DNA of 64,000 bases from Bathynomus jamesi. Lineage: Eukaryota > Arthropoda > Malacostraca > Isopoda > Cirolanidae. Position 1 is the stretch's first letter. Every line of letters starts with the position of its first letter. The stretch lies in assembly GCA_023014485.1 (NCBI GenBank), contig JAJOZX010000920.1, positions 188,501 through 252,500 of the forward strand, read 5' to 3'. The notes under the pieces were generated by a model. That model searched no databases. It was not told where the DNA came from and saw nothing but the letters and a program-made list of their open reading frames with translations. The position numbers and the translations under genes were made by a program. This document shows positions 61,988 to 64,000 of the stretch, in pieces.

Positions 61988-62170
61988 GTAAAGAACGACG
62001 CTTGTGTAGAAGAGCGTCCGCACAAGATGGGGAGAGAGAACGAGTGGTTAGCATATCCAACCGGCAATTGGATGATCCCGGGTTCGATTCCTGGGAGGTA
62101 CCTCATTTTTCATTTGTTCGTTCTTTCTCCTCTTGTGCGGACGCTCTTCTACACAAGCGTCGTTCTTTAC
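61988..62170 (+). repeat. Inverted repeat enclosing a tRNA-like sequence
   Basis: The arms GTAAAGAACGACGCTTGTGT and onward (61988-62040) and the complement (62118-62170) are nearly perfect over about 52 bp. The loop (62041-62117) holds a tRNA-like module. This arrangement is not seen in the other SINEs of the window. Confidence 0.85.
62032..62103 (+). other. tRNA-like module (pseudo-tRNA, anticodon-loop CCGGCAA)
   Basis: GAGTGGTTAGCAT is D-arm/A-box-like. TCCAA-CCGGCAA-TTGGA forms a perfect 5-bp anticodon stem with a 7-base loop (anticodon position GGC, an alanine reading). CCCGGGTTCGATTCCTGGG forms a good T-arm with a canonical GGTTCGATTCC B box. The acceptor stem is not convincing and position 33 is C, not T, so I regard it as a SINE head or tRNA relic. 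Confidence 0.55.
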
Positions 62171-62210
62171 ATTAATTATACTGCGTGTTTGCAGTTCAAA
62201 TATATATACA

Positions 62211-63766
62211 CAGGGTGTTTCATAACATGTGGGAGTGGGACGCACTTTCAGGATGGATTCGAGACCTGAAAACAGTGAAAAAGTTTATGTAAACATATGC
62301 CCGAAATTGCTGTGTTTCCGAGTTACAGTCCGTTGTGTGTTCTAGCAAGTATCCGCTTTACCTTTAAAGGAAGTGCTCAAAATTACCGCCTTACGCTTGA
62401 ATACACGCCTAAACACGCCTCGTCATAGACTGCCTGACGCGTTCAAACATTCCAGGTATTGCTCGGATTTTCTGGCATCCTTGTTCTACACGTTGGCAAA
62501 GCATTTCAACGTTGTCAATGGGTGTCACGTAAACGATGGATTTCAGATGACCCCACAGGTAAAAATCGAGTGGATTCATGTCCGGGGAGCGAGCAGGCCA
62601 CACAATGGGTCTTCCACGGCCTATAGTCTACTGCCTAATTGTCTCTGGCTACTCGACTAAAATGAGGCGGAACGCTCAAATCGCTCAAATCATTCCTTAA
62701 AAAACTAGAATAGGATTCTCCTGCTAATCTACTAGGCAAAACAAAAGGACCGATTAAGTTGTCAGCAATAAGTCCTGCCCATACATTGATGCTAAATTAT
62801 TGTTGGTGCCTTGACTGGATGATGGCATTCGGATTCTCTTTGGCCCAAATGGCCCAGTGATAAGTCTTGTGAAAATTGATCACGCCATTTCTTGCGAAGG
62901 CAGCCTCATCAGAAAACAACACGGAGGATAGAAAAAGAGGATCACAAGCGCACTGTTGAAGGAACCAAGTACAAAACGCCTCTCGTGGTGGGAAATCAGC
63001 TTCAGTAAGGCCTTGTAGTCTCTGAAGGTGATATGGGTAAAGCTGCTGTTCCCGTAAAATTCTCCACACAGTTGCGTATCTTACACCCTCTGCTGCTGCT
63101 ATCCTTCGGGTGCTGACACCAGGATGTTCCTCCACGCGATTTCAGGACCCGCTCCTCCAACTCAACAGTTCTGGCGCTGATTGGTCAACCACCATCTGAA
63201 ACTCGCTTGTTGAATGATCATGTATCAGCAAGACGTTCGTCTATTCTCTGAAAGTCTTCTTATCTGTCTTATCTGGCAGACGGCGATTCGGAAACGTCTT
63301 GCTGCGGCCGCATTACACTCGGCAAATCCATACATGAGATGCATGTCTGCCATTTCTCTGTTTGAATAAGCCTCCATTCTCACTGAATAACAAAAACTTT
63401 TAAGGTTTTTCTTTTACTGGACTGCACTTATTCACGGTAAGAAGTTACGAATACGAACAGTGAAACACCGCGATGCACCTCTGACTGACTGATGGCTCTA
63501 CACTCAACGATATTGAAACATGTCATAGAGTGTACGAAACATTACAATCGGCAAGGCCATACATGAAGTAAGTCTCGTACACACTCACAAACATTGTTGG
63601 CAAGCAGTGTTTGTAAACAGTTTGCGGAAAGAATTGCTGGAACACAAAACGGGCTGTAACTCGGAAACAAAGCGATTTGGGGCATATGTTTATATAAACT
63701 TTTTTCATTGTTTTCAGGTCCTGAATACATCCTGAAAGTGCGTCCCACATGTTATGAAACACCCTG
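62211..63766 (-). mobile_element. IS630-type transposon (CAGGGTGTTTCATAACATGTGG ends)
   Basis: Terminal inverted repeats of more than 60 bp: CAGGGTGTTTCATAACATGT at the left and its complement at the right, continuing through GTGGGACGCACTTTCAGGAT-like sequence. CA precedes and TG follows, so the repeats may extend two bases or the TA duplications have mutated. A transposase pseudogene lies on the minus strand. Confidence 0.92.
62409..63377 (-). pseudogene. IS630-type transposase (DDxD), broken
   Basis: Start MEAYSNREMADMHLMYGFAE at 63377 (N-terminal helix-turn-helix with CNAAAARR). Then a frameshifted linker, EEHPGVSTRRIAAAEGVRYA, TVWRILREQQLYPYHLQRLQ and LTEADFPPREAFCTWFLQQC. Catalytic blocks: SSVLFSDEAAFARNGVINFH (first Asp), a frameshift near 62797, a region without a clean second-Asp block, then RSPDMNPLDFYLWGHLKSIV (third Asp, intact). 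The end is VRQSMTRRV and a stop at 62409. It shares YPYHLQR with the transposase at 8889-9892, so the two are related families. Confidence 0.88.
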
Positions 63767-63777
63767 TGTGTGTATAT

Positions 63778-63792
63778 ATGTATGTATATATA

Positions 63793-63850
<58 letters not shown>
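63778..63850. repeat. (TA)n microsatellite
   Basis: TA arrays with an ATATATAATTATA interruption next to the IS630 element. Confidence 0.97.
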
Positions 63851-63854
<4 letters not shown>

Positions 63855-64000
63855 CGTAGTCTCAAATAAACTGAGTTGAAGTTTATAATTCATATTAGTA
63901 TTATTTTTCCCCATTACAGGTAACGTTTTCAACCTTGATTATAAATACTGATAAAAGTTGGTCAGAGTTACCTCAATTTGAACACTGAAGGAATCAACAC
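63851..64000. other. Unassigned sequence to window end
   Basis: No feature recognised in the last 150 bases. Confidence 0.4.

Overview
The window looks like non-genic, repeat-dominated DNA from an arthropod nuclear genome, plausibly a decapod crustacean. The grounds are: no bacterial-style gene packing; AT-rich unique sequence broken by very long (TA)n, (CA)n and (GA)n arrays; Tc1, mariner and IS630-type transposons of kinds common in arthropods; tRNA- and 5S-headed SINEs; a non-LTR retrotransposon with CCCH and endonuclease domains; and a short (CCTAA)n tract, the arthropod telomere motif. I could not confidently identify any host protein gene. Almost everything recognisable is a transposable element (TE) or a broken copy of one.

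Layout. 1-1750: the 3' end of an IS630/mariner element with a Tc1-like element abutting it at a shared TA. 3400-7100: an old minus-strand LINE (zinc fingers, endonuclease, reverse transcriptase) interrupted by an 88-bp piggyBac-type MITE. 7500-11200: a SINE, several LINE fragments and an IS630 element. 11600-15380: a mariner relic and a plus-strand LINE of the same group as the first, holding two palindromic MITEs whose removal restores the reading frame. 15459-19424: a composite transposon with an intact 561-codon transposase-like ORF and a nested mariner. 19499-20768: a Tc1-like element with a single premature stop. 20944-24033: a 189-bp-arm inverted repeat, a SINE split by a hAT element that itself holds an IS630 derivative, and a terminal-inverted-repeat element filled with a 31-bp tandem array. 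24090-44000: mostly unique AT-rich DNA with SINEs, one LINE 3' half, a short non-autonomous copy of the composite element, and hairpin elements whose loops carry hammerhead-ribozyme-like cores. 44056-46975: a degraded DNA transposon. 46975-56780: SINEs, a hAT MITE, a LINE split by an IS630 derivative, and a second piggyBac MITE. 55231-63766: a cluster of IS630-type elements around a second, decayed composite transposon.

Most notable points. (1) The three TAGTGGTGG-ended elements (15459-19424, 35734-36230, 58608-61777) have nearly identical outer ends in the same orientation, but the two long copies hold transposase-like genes in opposite orientations that are only about half identical in protein. 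Each gene has its own inner CACTG-type inverted repeats at the same target position, which suggests cassette capture or inversion. (2) Several palindromic elements keep a CTGANGA, stem, GAAA core like hammerhead ribozymes of Penelope-like elements or retrozymes. (3) SINEs with tRNA-like heads and SINEs with 5S rRNA-like heads share a body. All coordinates and alignments were read by eye, so repeat boundaries can be off by a few bases and family assignments below superfamily level are tentative.
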